A DNA stretch of 64,000 bases from Pseudarthrobacter defluvii (GTDB lineage Bacteria; Actinomycetota; Actinomycetes; Actinomycetales; Micrococcaceae), in contig NZ_CP066362.1 of NCBI RefSeq assembly GCF_030323865.1, positions 62,001-126,000 of the forward strand. The letters run 5' to 3'. Below, one piece after another: positions 1-8,370 of the stretch. Each line of letters begins with the position of its first letter. Position 1 is the first letter of the stretch. The notes under the pieces are model-generated. The model saw only the letters and a list, made by a program, of their open reading frames with translations. It did not search any database and was not told the origin of the DNA. The translations under genes and the position numbers were made by a program.

Positions 1-715
1 GCGAACCCACCACCATCAGGGTGGAGGAGGTGATGATCGTGTACTTCAACTGCGGAAGGGTGATGTGGAAGAACTGCTTGATGGTCCCGGCCCCGTCGAT
101 CTGGGCCGCCTCGTACAGGGACTTCGGGATCTGCCGCACGCCGCCTTGGTAGATGAGCGTGTGGAACGGCACGAACTGCCAGGCGATGACGAAGATGACC
201 AGGCCGAGTGCCAGGTGCGGGACACCCAGCCAGTCCTGGGCAAGGAACGGCAGGCCCAGGCCGGTTGCCAGGCCGAAGTTGGGGTCCAGCAGGGCCTTGA
301 AGGCGATGGCGACGGCGGCGGATGACAGCAGCAGGGGCAGGAAGTACAGCACCGCCAGGACTGCCCGGTACCGCTGGCTTCCCGCGGTGAAGACGCCGAG
401 CAGGAGGCTGATGGGTGTCTGGACCAGCCAGGAGACGATCATGATCAGGAAGGTCAGGCCCAGGGCGTTGTACAGCCCCGGATCTGCCAGCACGGAGAAC
501 CAGTTGTCCAGTCCCGCCGCCCCGATGGCACCAATGCCGTCCCAGCTGGTGAAGCTGAGGATGAGTACACCCGCCAGCGGGATGACGGCGAACACCAGGA
601 AGAAGAACAGTGCAGGGATGGTCAGCCACGCCAGCGCGGCCTTGCGCTGTTCGGTCTGCTTGGAATTCCTGACGCCGACGTTGGGCCCCGGGGCGGTGGA
701 GACGGCGTTACTCAT
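1..715 (-). CDS. Sugar ABC transporter permease, MalF/UgpA type (3' part beyond the window)
   Basis: Inner-membrane permease of a CUT1 sugar ABC importer. I translated the minus strand from the ATG at 713-715, and it stays open to the window edge (about 238 codons). After a polar N-terminus come hydrophobic segments (first around residues 28-52). The EAA loop that docks the ATPase is clear near the end (EAAQIDGAGTIKQF followed by HITLPQL). The ATG overlaps the TGA of the upstream binding-protein gene by 4 bp, so the two are translationally coupled. A second permease probably follows outside the window. The substrate cannot be read from this part; the neighbouring sugar-acid dehydratase hints at a sugar or sugar acid. 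Confidence 0.93.
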   Translation of the reverse strand, partial: MSNAVSTAPGPNVGVRNSKQTEQRKAALAWLTIPALFFFLVFAVIPLAGVLILSFTSWDGIGAIGAAGLDNWFSVLADPGLYNALGLTFLIMIVSWLVQTPISLLLGVFTAGSQRYRAVLAVLYFLPLLLSSAAVAIAFKALLDPNFGLATGLGLPFLAQDWLGVPHLALGLVIFVIAWQFVPFHTLIYQGGVRQIPKSLYEAAQIDGAGTIKQFFHITLPQLKYTIITSSTLMVVGS

Positions 716-2040
716 TTCCCGAGGGTGCCGTTCATGTTCTCGGCGAACTGCTGCGGCGTGATCGACTTCAGGAACAGCTGGTCGATGTTGTTCAGCAGGG
801 CCTCGGCGGCGGTGGGGCTCAGTGCCTGGTCCCAGGACTGCTGGAAGCTGGGGGCGTTCTTTGCGAGGTCGTAGACGAAGTTGAGGAAGTCCTTGTCCGG
901 GGACGTGTTCAGCTTGCTTTCGATGCCGTTGACGATGGGGACGGAGCCGGAGTTGATGTAGGCGTCGATCATGGTATCGGTCATGATGCCGTCCTTGAGG
1001 AACTTCTTGGCGGACTCCTTTTCCTTGTCGCTGGCCTTGGCGGAGATGGACTGGTAGTTGGCCGGGTTGCCGACGCCGTTCTTGGGGTCGCCCTTGCCGC
1101 CGGGAAGGGTGGGGAACTGGACGAAGCCCAGCTTGCCGTCCTGGACGAAGTTCTTACCGTCTTTCTTCATCGGACCGTAGGTCCAGGAACCGTGCAGCAT
1201 CATGGCAGCCTTGCCGGTGTAGAGCAGGGCCTGGTCTGCGTTCGAGTCGGCTGTGATGGAGGAGAAGCCCTTGATGAAGCCGTCAGCGGAAACCAGTTCC
1301 TGGATCTTGGTGCCGGTCTCGATGACTGCGGGGTCCATCCAGGCATTGGGCTTGCCTTCAAAGATTGCCTTGAACACGTCGGGTCCGCCGATGCGGTCCA
1401 ACAGGTATTCGAGCCACATCATGGAGGTCCAGCGTGACTGGCCGCCCAGGGAGAAGGGTGCCACCCCCATGCCGTTGAAAGTCTTGACCAGCGACATGAC
1501 GTCGTCCCAGGTCTTGGGCGGCTGGACGCCGGCCTTCTGGAAGAGTTCCTTGTTGTAGAACAGGACGATCGGACCGACATACATATTGGGCAGGGCATAG
1601 ATCTTGCCGTTGACCGTGGCGGCGCTGAAGGTGGACGGGAAGAACTTCTTCTTCAAGTCCGGTTCGGAATCCAGCCAGCTGGTGAGGTCTTCAACCTGGT
1701 TTGCCTCGGCGTAGGTCTTCAGCGTGCCGCCGCCCCAGTTGTAGATGATGGTGGGCGCCTGGTTGGCGCCGATGGCGGTCTTGATCTTGGTCTTGTAGGC
1801 GTCGTTCTGGAAGAACGTGATCGCGATTTTGTTGTCCGGGTTTGCCTGGTTGAAGGCATCGACAGCCTTCTGCATGTTGGTCTGGTTCGGCTCGCCGGAC
1901 AGGAACCACATGCTGGCGCCGCCATTGCCGCTGGAGGCACCCGGACCTGACGTGCCGCAGGCAGAGGTTGCGGCAACGGCAAAGGGAGTAAGGGCAGCGA
2001 GGGCGAGGAAAGAGCGCCGTGAGGTCTGGGGTTGCTTCAT
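712..2040 (-). CDS. Extracellular sugar-binding lipoprotein of an ABC transporter (SBP family 1)
   Basis: High-affinity solute receptor of the same importer, 442 aa. The N-terminus has a twin-arginine-like RRSFLAL stretch, a hydrophobic core and a TSAC lipobox, so it is probably a Tat-exported lipoprotein. The mature part matches SBP family 1 (MalE/UgpB type), with a region rich in W, Y and N. I chose the ATG at 2040 because GGAGAAGC lies directly upstream and the signal peptide starts there; a longer frame to 2106 adds an unlikely leader through the operator. A LacI-type palindrome sits upstream at 2095-2114, so sugar-responsive repression by the divergent LacI gene is likely. Confidence 0.93.
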   Translation of the reverse strand: MKQPQTSRRSFLALAALTPFAVAATSACGTSGPGASSGNGGASMWFLSGEPNQTNMQKAVDAFNQANPDNKIAITFFQNDAYKTKIKTAIGANQAPTIIYNWGGGTLKTYAEANQVEDLTSWLDSEPDLKKKFFPSTFSAATVNGKIYALPNMYVGPIVLFYNKELFQKAGVQPPKTWDDVMSLVKTFNGMGVAPFSLGGQSRWTSMMWLEYLLDRIGGPDVFKAIFEGKPNAWMDPAVIETGTKIQELVSADGFIKGFSSITADSNADQALLYTGKAAMMLHGSWTYGPMKKDGKNFVQDGKLGFVQFPTLPGGKGDPKNGVGNPANYQSISAKASDKEKESAKKFLKDGIMTDTMIDAYINSGSVPIVNGIESKLNTSPDKDFLNFVYDLAKNAPSFQQSWDQALSPTAAEALLNNIDQLFLKSITPQQFAENMNGTLGK

Positions 2041-2094
2041 TGCTTCTCCATTGTGAATTTTGCTGTCGAGGTACGGGGCGTCAGCTCCGACGAT

Positions 2095-2114
2095 CGTTCG
2101 AAACATTTCGAACG
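2095..2114. promoter_or_regulatory. LacI-type operator palindrome, upstream of the sugar ABC operon
   Basis: Two 9-bp arms, CGTTCGAAA and TTTCGAACG, flank a 2-bp centre (CA). The core GAAACATTTC is one base from the GAAACGTTTC core typical of LacI-family operators. It lies 55 bp upstream of the binding-protein ATG and next to an AT-rich TATATC (minus strand, 2117-2122) that may be the -10. Confidence 0.7.
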
Positions 2115-2256
2115 GTGATATAAGTCACGCTGTAAACTAAAGCGCCAATCATCCGCCTCGTCAAGGGATCGTAGAGGATCTTTTTGAGGAATCCGCGGGA
2201 TTTGACCAAACCTTGACGGCGCAGGGGCCTCTTCTCCAGAATGAATGCACTTCCCA

Positions 2257-2276
2257 TCTTCGAAAGATTGCGAACC
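2257..2276. promoter_or_regulatory. Second, degenerate LacI operator touching the regulator start codon
   Basis: TCTTCGAAAGATTGCGAACC repeats the TTCGAAA-ATT-CGAA pattern of the 2095-2114 site with a few changes. It ends 1 bp before the regulator ATG at 2278. Binding here would block the regulator's own transcription, so autoregulation is inferred. Confidence 0.5.
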
Positions 2277-2277
2277 C

Positions 2278-3321
2278 ATGACGACCAAATTGCCCGAGCG
2301 GACGAAGCCAACGCTCGCAACCGTGGCCAGGCAGGCGGGGGTATCGGCACCGACTGTCTCCAAGGTGGTGAACGGCCGTGACGACGTGGCCCCCGAGACC
2401 AGGGCGCGGATCCTTGCGGTGCTGGAGCAGGCGGGTTACCAGTCGCCCGTGCAGCGCAGGGCCGCGGCCGACAGTGCGACAGTCGTCGAAGTGGTCATCG
2501 ATGTGCTCGACTCTGCCTACACCATCCAGGTGCTGAACGGCATCCTCCAGTTCGCCGCGGGGGCCGACGTCGAAATCCTGGTTAGCGTGACCGGCCAGTC
2601 CACGCCTGGCCGGCAGACCCCGGAACGCCGCGCCCAGCGCATGCTTGAAGAGGGCAGGGCCGGGATGATCGTGGTGACTTCGGCCTTCAGCGAGGCACAA
2701 CTGCATGCGTTCCGCCGCCGCCAAATCCCGGTTGTGGTGATCGACCCGCTCAACCCGCCCTCCGCGGACGTGGTCAGCGTTGGCGCGACCAACTGGGCAG
2801 GCGGCAAAGCGGCCACCGAACATCTGCTGAGTCTGGGGCACCGACGCATCGCCTACATCGGCGGGATTGAAGGGGCCGAATGCAACCAGGCCAGGCTGCA
2901 CGGATACATGGCTGCCCTGATGGCGCAAGGCATTGAGGTGGATCGCCGGTACATCGTGTCCGGCGGCCATTTCCGGACAGAGGGCGGGGTCAAGGGATTC
3001 CAGGAGCTCCTGAAGCTGGACCGCCTCCCCACGGCCATCTTCGCCGGCAGCGACTCGATTGCCTTGGGCGTCCTCAGTGAGGCGCGGCATCACGGGATCA
3101 GGGTTCCGGAGGACATCAGCCTCATCGGTTTCGACGGGACCAACCAGGGCGAGCAGTCAGTTCCTTCATTGAGTTCGGTGGCCCAGCCCCTTGAAGAGAT
3201 GGGCAGGGCCGCGCTGAGGTCACTCCTGCGCCAGGCCCAAGGCGAGATCCTGGATTCCCACCGCGTGGAGTTGGCCACCCAGGTGATCGTCCGAGAATCC
3301 ACCGCCCCGCCCGCTCCCTGA
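2278..3321 (+). CDS. LacI family transcriptional regulator (sugar ABC / dehydratase locus)
   Basis: DNA-binding repressor of about 347 aa. The N-terminal helix-turn-helix and hinge helix occupy residues 11-57 (TLATVARQAGVSAPTVSKVV). A periplasmic-binding-protein-like effector domain follows and ends in the usual LIGFDG and SVAQPLEEMG motifs. I prefer the ATG at 2278 because it gives the normal family N-terminus; an in-frame ATG at 2245 would add 11 residues. Neither start has a good ribosome-binding site, so the mRNA may be leaderless. It is divergent from the sugar ABC operon and 52 bp upstream of the dehydratase gene, and probably controls both. The effector is unknown. Confidence 0.9.
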   Translation: MTTKLPERTKPTLATVARQAGVSAPTVSKVVNGRDDVAPETRARILAVLEQAGYQSPVQRRAAADSATVVEVVIDVLDSAYTIQVLNGILQFAAGADVEILVSVTGQSTPGRQTPERRAQRMLEEGRAGMIVVTSAFSEAQLHAFRRRQIPVVVIDPLNPPSADVVSVGATNWAGGKAATEHLLSLGHRRIAYIGGIEGAECNQARLHGYMAALMAQGIEVDRRYIVSGGHFRTEGGVKGFQELLKLDRLPTAIFAGSDSIALGVLSEARHHGIRVPEDISLIGFDGTNQGEQSVPSLSSVAQPLEEMGRAALRSLLRQAQGEILDSHRVELATQVIVRESTAPPAP

Positions 3322-3373
3322 GCGGGCCGCCCGCCCCCAGTGGCCCTGCGCAACTATCGAAAGACACCGCCGC

Positions 3374-4561
3374 ATGAAGATCACCAACCTCGACACCGTC
3401 GTCGTCGACTTTTACCGCACCAACCTCATCTTTGTCCGGTTGAGCACCGATGAAGGCCTTACCGGAATAGCGGAAGCCACCCTCGAAGGCCAGGAGCACG
3501 CAGTCCGCGGCGCCGTAGCGGTCCTTGCAGACTATGTGCGCGGCAAGGATCCCACCCGGATTGCCCAGACCATCTATGAGGCGAACCGCGACGCCTACTG
3601 GCGGGGAGGTCCCGTCTCGACAACCGCCCTGAGCGCCCTGGAAATGGCCATGTGGGATGTCTCCGCACGCTCATTGGGCGTCCCCGTCCACCGGATGCTG
3701 GGCGGGCAGGTCCGTGACAGGGTCCGCGCGTACGCCAACGGCTGGTTTTCCGGGGCCAAAACGCCTGAGGAATTCGCCAAGGCCGCCGTCCACACAGTTG
3801 CCCAGGGCTTCCGGGGGCTCAAGTGGGATCCCTTCGAAGCTGCAGATCTTCTTCTGGCGCCCGGCGACCTGCGGCGCATGCTCGAACCCGTTGCCGCTGT
3901 CCGGGAGGCGGTGGGTGATGACGTTGAGCTGTTCATCGAAGGGCATGGGCGCTTTGACGTCCCCACGGCCATCCGCGTGGCGCGGGAAATCGAGCAGTTC
4001 CAGCCCGTGTTCTTCGAAGAGCCCTGCCCGCCGGACGGTATCGACGCGCTCATCGAGGTACGCGGCAAATCGCCCGTCCCCATCGCGGCCGGCGAGCGGT
4101 GGATGGGACGGAATACCTTCGTTCCCGCCCTTGGGCGCAATGCAGTGGACTTCATCCAGCCTGACGTCACCCATGCCGGGGGCCTCCTGGAGCTCTCGTT
4201 CATTTCCACGCTGGCGGCAGCCCACTACGTTCCCTTCGCGCCGCACAATCCGAGCGGACCCCTCAGCACCGCCGCGACTCTGCAGCTCGGTGCGGCGCTG
4301 CCCAATTTCCGCTACCTGGAGATCATGGCAACGGACGTGCCGTGGCGCAGCGAGATCTCCAATGAGCGCCTCCGGCTGACGGAAGAGGGGGACGTCCTGA
4401 TCCCGGAAGGCGTGGGCCTGGGCATCGAACTGGACTTGGACGCCATCGCCGAGCACCCCTTCACGCCGCATCCCATGCGGATCTTCAGCGATGTGGTGGC
4501 AGATATCCGGCCGCCGGACGCCCGGTCCTATTTCAACCTGGAGTCAGCCGCAGTCAGCTGA
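3374..4561 (+). CDS. Mandelate racemase / galactonate dehydratase-like enolase superfamily enzyme
   Basis: Probable acid-sugar dehydratase, 395 aa, cytoplasmic and Mg-dependent. It has the capping domain (about 1-120) and the TIM barrel. Visible catalytic positions are K150 (LKWDP), E189 and H191 (IEGHGR), E215 (FFEEP), E241 (AGER) and H291 (PHNPSGP). Ligand and base spacing equals that of E. coli D-galactonate dehydratase shifted by six residues (D183, H185, E209, E235, H285), but the first metal ligand is Glu instead of Asp. This favours a beta-elimination of an aldonic acid, though the exact substrate is not predictable. It follows the LacI gene on the same strand and its 3' end overlaps the convergent LacI gene by 8 bp. 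Confidence 0.88.
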   Translation: MKITNLDTVVVDFYRTNLIFVRLSTDEGLTGIAEATLEGQEHAVRGAVAVLADYVRGKDPTRIAQTIYEANRDAYWRGGPVSTTALSALEMAMWDVSARSLGVPVHRMLGGQVRDRVRAYANGWFSGAKTPEEFAKAAVHTVAQGFRGLKWDPFEAADLLLAPGDLRRMLEPVAAVREAVGDDVELFIEGHGRFDVPTAIRVAREIEQFQPVFFEEPCPPDGIDALIEVRGKSPVPIAAGERWMGRNTFVPALGRNAVDFIQPDVTHAGGLLELSFISTLAAAHYVPFAPHNPSGPLSTAATLQLGAALPNFRYLEIMATDVPWRSEISNERLRLTEEGDVLIPEGVGLGIELDLDAIAEHPFTPHPMRIFSDVVADIRPPDARSYFNLESAAVS

Positions 4562-5660
4562 GCTTCGCTGCCAGATCTTTACGTGCCGGGTCGGCCCCTG
4601 CCCGGCATGGCCCCACCGACCCCCGCCGCACCAGGGTGGCCGTGAACTGAGCCGGAGCGGCAGGCGGCAAGCCCTCCATCTGCCGGATCAGGGCTTTGGC
4701 TGCGGCGACGCCCATGTTGTAGACCGGCTGGGCGATGACGGTCAGGGGAGGGGTTGTCAGCCTTGTCCACGGGAAATCGTCGTACATCAGGAATGAAACA
4801 TCCGCCGGGATGGACAGGCCCAGTTCCTGGATGGCCTCCACCACGCTGAGTGCGATCAGGCCGTCGGAGGCTACTACTGCAGTGGCGCGGTCCGGGCCGC
4901 GGAGCACTCCGCGGGTAATGCTGCGAATCGAGTCCTCGTCGCCTGCATTCAGGCGGACCAGGTCCTCCGGAAAATCCAGGCCGGACTCAAGGAAAGCCTC
5001 CCGCATGCCCGCGATACGGTCGGCGATCTGGGAGGACTCAAGCGTCATCCCCGGCGTATAGGGAGCATCGGTGGTCAGCGTGGAAATGAAGGCGATCCGC
5101 CGGTGCCCCGCATCGAGCAGGTACTGCGTGGCCTCCCTCGAAATCCTTGCCATGTCCACGGCCATGGTTTCCACCGGCATGTCCCCGGCCGTGCGGTCGA
5201 TGAAGACCATGGGCCGTCCGGACCGGTGCACCTCCTGGAGATGTCCGGTTTCAACCGATGAGGCAGGAGCAACAATCAGGCCGTCCACGCGCTTGTCCAG
5301 CAGGACCCGGACTGCGTCCACTTCCGCGGCCCGGTCCTCATCGGTATTGACCAGGATGACGTTGTAGCCGGCCTTTTTTGCGGTGTCCGTGATTCCCCGC
5401 GTGGCCAGGCCAAAGTGCGGGTTTTCGATATCACCCACCACCACGCCAATGGTGTGTGACTTCCCCGTGTTCATGCTGCGGGCAAGCTCATTGGGCCGGT
5501 AGGAAAGCGCCTCTGCAGCAGCCAGGACTCGCTCGCGGACGTCGTCGCTGACGGCTCCGTAGTTGCCCAGTGCCCGCGCGGCCTGGGCCTTGGAAACCTG
5601 GGCAGCCTTGGCGACGTCGGCAACCGTTACGTCCCGCCGTCGTGCTCCTTCGCCGTTCAT
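4554..5660 (-). CDS. LacI family transcriptional regulator, divergent from an amino-acid-type ABC transporter
   Basis: Repressor of about 368 aa with an N-terminal LacI helix-turn-helix (residues 11-32, DVTVADVAKAAQVSKAQAARAL) and a sugar-binding-like core (DRAAEVDAVRVLLDKRVDGLIV, then FIDRTAGD). I placed the start at the ATG at 5660 because GAAAGG lies just upstream; a GTG two codons earlier (5666) is possible. The gene is divergent from the lipoprotein gene at 5834. The shared spacer carries a sigma-70-like promoter and two copies of a 14-bp palindrome, so it very likely represses that operon. It is not closely similar to the LacI protein at 2278. Confidence 0.9.
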   Translation of the reverse strand: MNGEGARRRDVTVADVAKAAQVSKAQAARALGNYGAVSDDVRERVLAAAEALSYRPNELARSMNTGKSHTIGVVVGDIENPHFGLATRGITDTAKKAGYNVILVNTDEDRAAEVDAVRVLLDKRVDGLIVAPASSVETGHLQEVHRSGRPMVFIDRTAGDMPVETMAVDMARISREATQYLLDAGHRRIAFISTLTTDAPYTPGMTLESSQIADRIAGMREAFLESGLDFPEDLVRLNAGDEDSIRSITRGVLRGPDRATAVVASDGLIALSVVEAIQELGLSIPADVSFLMYDDFPWTRLTTPPLTVIAQPVYNMGVAAAKALIRQMEGLPPAAPAQFTATLVRRGSVGPCRAGADPARKDLAAKLS

Positions 5661-5681
5661 CTTCACCTTTCGAAAGGGTTG

Positions 5682-5710
5682 TTGACGCCCCTTGTGACTT
5701 CGGCTACATT
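5682..5710 (+). promoter_or_regulatory. Sigma-70-type promoter for the amino-acid-type ABC operon
   Basis: TTGACG (5682-5687), a 17-bp spacer, and TACATT (5705-5710). Predicted transcription start is near 5717, about 117 nt before the GTG of the binding-protein gene and just before the two operator copies. Confidence 0.6.
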
Positions 5711-5724
5711 TCTATCCATCGATG

Positions 5725-5763
5725 TGAGTCCGGTCTCAATCCTAGGGTGTGAGACCGGACTCA
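5725..5763. promoter_or_regulatory. Paired operators for the divergent LacI regulator
   Basis: TGAGTCCGGTCTCA (5725-5738) and its exact reverse complement TGAGACCGGACTCA (5750-5763) are separated by 11 bp. Each is itself an almost perfect palindrome around a central CCGG. The pair lies from about +9 to +47 relative to the predicted start, which suits roadblock repression. The 25-bp centre-to-centre spacing would put two repressor dimers close together. Confidence 0.7.
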
Positions 5764-5833
5764 ACAAGTGCATCGGCGACTTTCTTCGGCGGCCCTGACA
5801 GCACCGCCTCCCTCCCAACGATTGGACAACGCT

Positions 5834-6703
5834 GTGAAGAAAAAGAATCTCCGCCCGGCCGGAATTGCCGCCGCCGCACTCGCTGCGGTGCTGGCGCTCT
5901 CCGGCTGCAGCTCCACCTCCGCCGCCTCCACCACGGAGAACAACCCCTACGGCCTGATCCAGCCCGGCACCATCCGCGTGGCCAGCCTGGGCGACTCCAA
6001 GCCCTACACCTTCGCCGACGCCTCCGGTAACTTCACCGGCTTCGACGTGGAACTGTTCAAGGATGTGGCCCACCGGGCCGGTGTGGACAACGTGGTCTTC
6101 ACCGGTCAGGACTTCTCCGGCCTCCTTGCGGCGGTGGCCAACGGGCAGTTCGACGCCGGCGTGGCAGCGATCGGCATCACGGACAAGCGCAAGGAAACCG
6201 TTGATTTCTCCGACGGCTACCTGGCCGGCTACCTGACGGTGATCACCACCAAGACCTCCGGCATCACGGGCGTGGATGGCCTGTCCGGCAAGCGGTTGGG
6301 TGTAGTGCAGGGAACGCTGCAGGAGGCCTATGCGGTGAAGAACTTCACCTCAGCGAGCCTGGTGCGGTTCCCGGACAACAACACCGCCATCGCGGCGGTG
6401 AACAGCGGCACCGTGGACGCGCACTTCCTGGACTACGAGGCAGCGAAGGCCTACGAGGCGCAGCACGGCCTGGTCAGCGCCGCGGACATCCCGTCCTTCG
6501 ACGCCCCGGCCGGGTTCGCCGTGGCCAAGGGCAAGACGGCGTTCAAGGAAGCCCTGAACAAGGGGCTGCACGCCGCGATGGAAGACGGGACCTGGAAGAA
6601 GCTCTACCAGAAGTGGTTCCCGGGCTCGCCGATGCCTGAGCAGTACCTGCCCAAGGCCGAACAGGGCGCCTCCGCCTCCGCCTCGCCGGCGCCGAGCAAG
6701 TAA
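5834..6703 (+). CDS. Amino-acid-type ABC transporter substrate-binding lipoprotein (SBP family 3)
   Basis: Extracellular receptor of a polar amino acid ABC importer, 289 aa. It begins MKKKNLRP from a GTG, then a hydrophobic segment and an LSGC lipobox (Cys about residue 24). The mature protein has family-3 motifs ([44 protein letters not shown]) and a low-complexity Ala/Ser/Pro tail ([11 protein letters not shown]). A longer frame to 5768 would run through the leader, so I chose the GTG that starts the signal peptide. It is the first gene of a LacI-regulated operon. Family-3 receptors also bind opines and related amines, so the ligand stays open. Confidence 0.92.
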   Translation: MKKKNLRPAGIAAAALAAVLALSGCSSTSAASTTENNPYGLIQPGTIRVASLGDSKPYTFADASGNFTGFDVELFKDVAHRAGVDNVVFTGQDFSGLLAAVANGQFDAGVAAIGITDKRKETVDFSDGYLAGYLTVITTKTSGITGVDGLSGKRLGVVQGTLQEAYAVKNFTSASLVRFPDNNTAIAAVNSGTVDAHFLDYEAAKAYEAQHGLVSAADIPSFDAPAGFAVAKGKTAFKEALNKGLHAAMEDGTWKKLYQKWFPGSPMPEQYLPKAEQGASASASPAPSK

Positions 6704-6742
6704 GCACCTAAGCGCCGGAGCCAGTAAGGCTTCGGGCGCATC

Positions 6743-6774
6743 GCCGGGCGGGCTGCACCCGCAGCCCGCCCGGC
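6743..6774 (+). terminator. Strong intercistronic hairpin after the binding-protein gene
   Basis: Perfect 14-bp GC stem (GCCGGGCGGGCTGC and its complement) with an ACCC loop, between the lipoprotein stop (6703) and the permease start (6806). No U-tract follows. It is therefore more likely an mRNA-stabilising or attenuating hairpin that raises receptor expression over permease than a full terminator. Confidence 0.6.
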
Positions 6775-6805
6775 ACCTTCACCCAATCAACGTCTGAGAG
6801 CAATC

Positions 6806-7594
6806 ATGGACTGGTTCAACACCATCATCCGTACATTCTTCGACTTCGGCGCTATGGCCGAGGTCCTGCCCCAACTGCTGGCGGTCGGCCTGCTGAACAC
6901 GCTGATCATTTCCATCTCGGCCACCGTCCTTGGCACGGTCCTGGGAATGGTGGTGGCCGTCATGGGCATCTCACCGTCCAAGTGGCTCCGGGTCCCGGCC
7001 CGGACCTACACGGACCTGTTCCGCGGCCTGCCGGCCATCCTGACCATCCTGCTGATCGGCCAAGGTTTCGCCCGCCTCAGCCAGTCGATCTTCGGCCCGT
7101 CCCCCTACCCGCTGGGCATCATCGCGCTGAGCCTGATCGCCAGCGCCTACATCGGGGAAATCTTCCGCGCCGGGATCCTCAGCGTCGACAAGGGCCAGGG
7201 CGAGGCCTGCCGGGCCCTGGGCATGAGCTACGCCAGGTCCATGGCCCTGGTGGTGATCCCGCAGGGCGTCCGCAGGGTCCTGCCGGCCCTGGTGAACCAG
7301 TTCATCGCGATCGTCAAAGACTCCTCGCTGGTCTACTTCCTGGGCCTGCTGGTTTCCGAACGCGAACTCTTCCGCGTGGGCCAGGACGCCGCCGTGCTCT
7401 CCGGCAACCTCTCACCCCTGGTCGCCGCGGGCGTGTTCTACCTGGTGATCACCGTCCCGCTGACGCACCTGGTCAACCACTTCGACAACAAATTCCGCAC
7501 CGGCCGCCGCCGCCCCGCCGCACCCACCAGCGGGCTGAAGGAAGTCAAGGAACTCGCCTCGGCCTCGCCGCTGACCACCGGGAGCAACACATGA
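6806..7594 (+). CDS. Amino-acid-type ABC transporter permease (HisM/GlnP family)
   Basis: Membrane permease, 262 aa. It has several hydrophobic helices and the PAAT-family signature around residues 105-160, including the EAA-like loop (FRAGILSVDKGQGEACRALG). A single permease gene suggests a homodimeric membrane channel. It lies between the binding-protein gene and the ATPase gene, and its TGA overlaps the ATPase ATG (ATGA at 7591-7594), so the two are coupled. A long alternative frame over the same DNA is an artefact of GC-rich codon structure. Confidence 0.92.
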   Translation: MDWFNTIIRTFFDFGAMAEVLPQLLAVGLLNTLIISISATVLGTVLGMVVAVMGISPSKWLRVPARTYTDLFRGLPAILTILLIGQGFARLSQSIFGPSPYPLGIIALSLIASAYIGEIFRAGILSVDKGQGEACRALGMSYARSMALVVIPQGVRRVLPALVNQFIAIVKDSSLVYFLGLLVSERELFRVGQDAAVLSGNLSPLVAAGVFYLVITVPLTHLVNHFDNKFRTGRRRPAAPTSGLKEVKELASASPLTTGSNT

Positions 7595-8370
7595 ACACCC
7601 CCACCCCCACCAAAAACACCACCGGACAGGAAGCCCCGGCGTTCCACGGCTCGTCCCTGGAACTGCGCAACCTGACCATGGCCTACGGCGAGATTGAGGT
7701 CCTGCGCAACGTCAGCCTGACCGTGGCCCCGGGCACCACCACCTGCATCATTGGGCCTTCAGGCTCCGGCAAGTCAACCCTGCTGCGCGGCATCAACCGG
7801 CTGCACGAACCCAAAACCGGGGACGTGCTCCTGGCCGGGGACAGCATCCTGGGGACCAACCCGGACACCCTGCGCACCCGCATTGGCATGGTCTTCCAGC
7901 ACTTCAACCTCTTCCCGGACCACACCGCGGAGGAAAACGTCGCCCTGGCACTCTGGGCCGTCAAGGGCATGCCCAAAGCCCAGGCCATGGCCAAGGCCCG
8001 CCAACGCCTGGCCGAGGTGGGCCTCGCCGAACGCGCCGACCACCGCCCCCGCGACCTCTCCGGCGGCCAGCAGCAGCGCGTCGCCATCGCCCGCGCCCTG
8101 GCCATGGAACCCGAAGTCATGCTCTTCGACGAAGCCACCAGCGCCCTGGACCCCGAACTCGTCAAAGGCGTCCTGAACCTCATGGCAGGCCTGGGCAGGC
8201 GCGGCATGACCATGCTCGTGGTCACCCACGAAATGGGCTTCGCCCGCAAAGTCGCCGACCAGGTGGTCTTCATGGACGAAGGCGAAGTCGTCGAAGCAGG
8301 AACCCCCACCCAACTCTTCGATAACCCGCGCAGCGAACGCCTCCAACGCTTCCTCTCCGAGGTGCTCTGA
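7591..8370 (+). CDS. Amino-acid-type ABC transporter ATP-binding protein (GlnQ/HisP family)
   Basis: Cytoplasmic ATPase of the importer, 259 aa. Walker A is GPSGSGKST, the Q-loop is MVFQHFNLFPD, the signature is LSGGQQQR, and Walker B is VMLFDEATSALDPE, followed by the H-loop (VVTHEMGFARKVAD). This is the typical PAAT ATPase. The N-terminal 20 residues are Thr/Pro-rich and probably disordered. Its stop shares a base with the next start (TGATG at 8368-8372), tying the transporter to the dehydrogenase downstream. Confidence 0.94.
   Translation: MNTPTPTKNTTGQEAPAFHGSSLELRNLTMAYGEIEVLRNVSLTVAPGTTTCIIGPSGSGKSTLLRGINRLHEPKTGDVLLAGDSILGTNPDTLRTRIGMVFQHFNLFPDHTAEENVALALWAVKGMPKAQAMAKARQRLAEVGLAERADHRPRDLSGGQQQRVAIARALAMEPEVMLFDEATSALDPELVKGVLNLMAGLGRRGMTMLVVTHEMGFARKVADQVVFMDEGEVVEAGTPTQLFDNPRSERLQRFLSEVL

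Noticed and set aside
6982..7590. N-terminal extension of the ABC ATPase through the permease gene
   Set aside because: The permease is read clearly in another frame. The ATPase ATG at 7591 sits in the ATGA overlap and gives the normal N-terminus.
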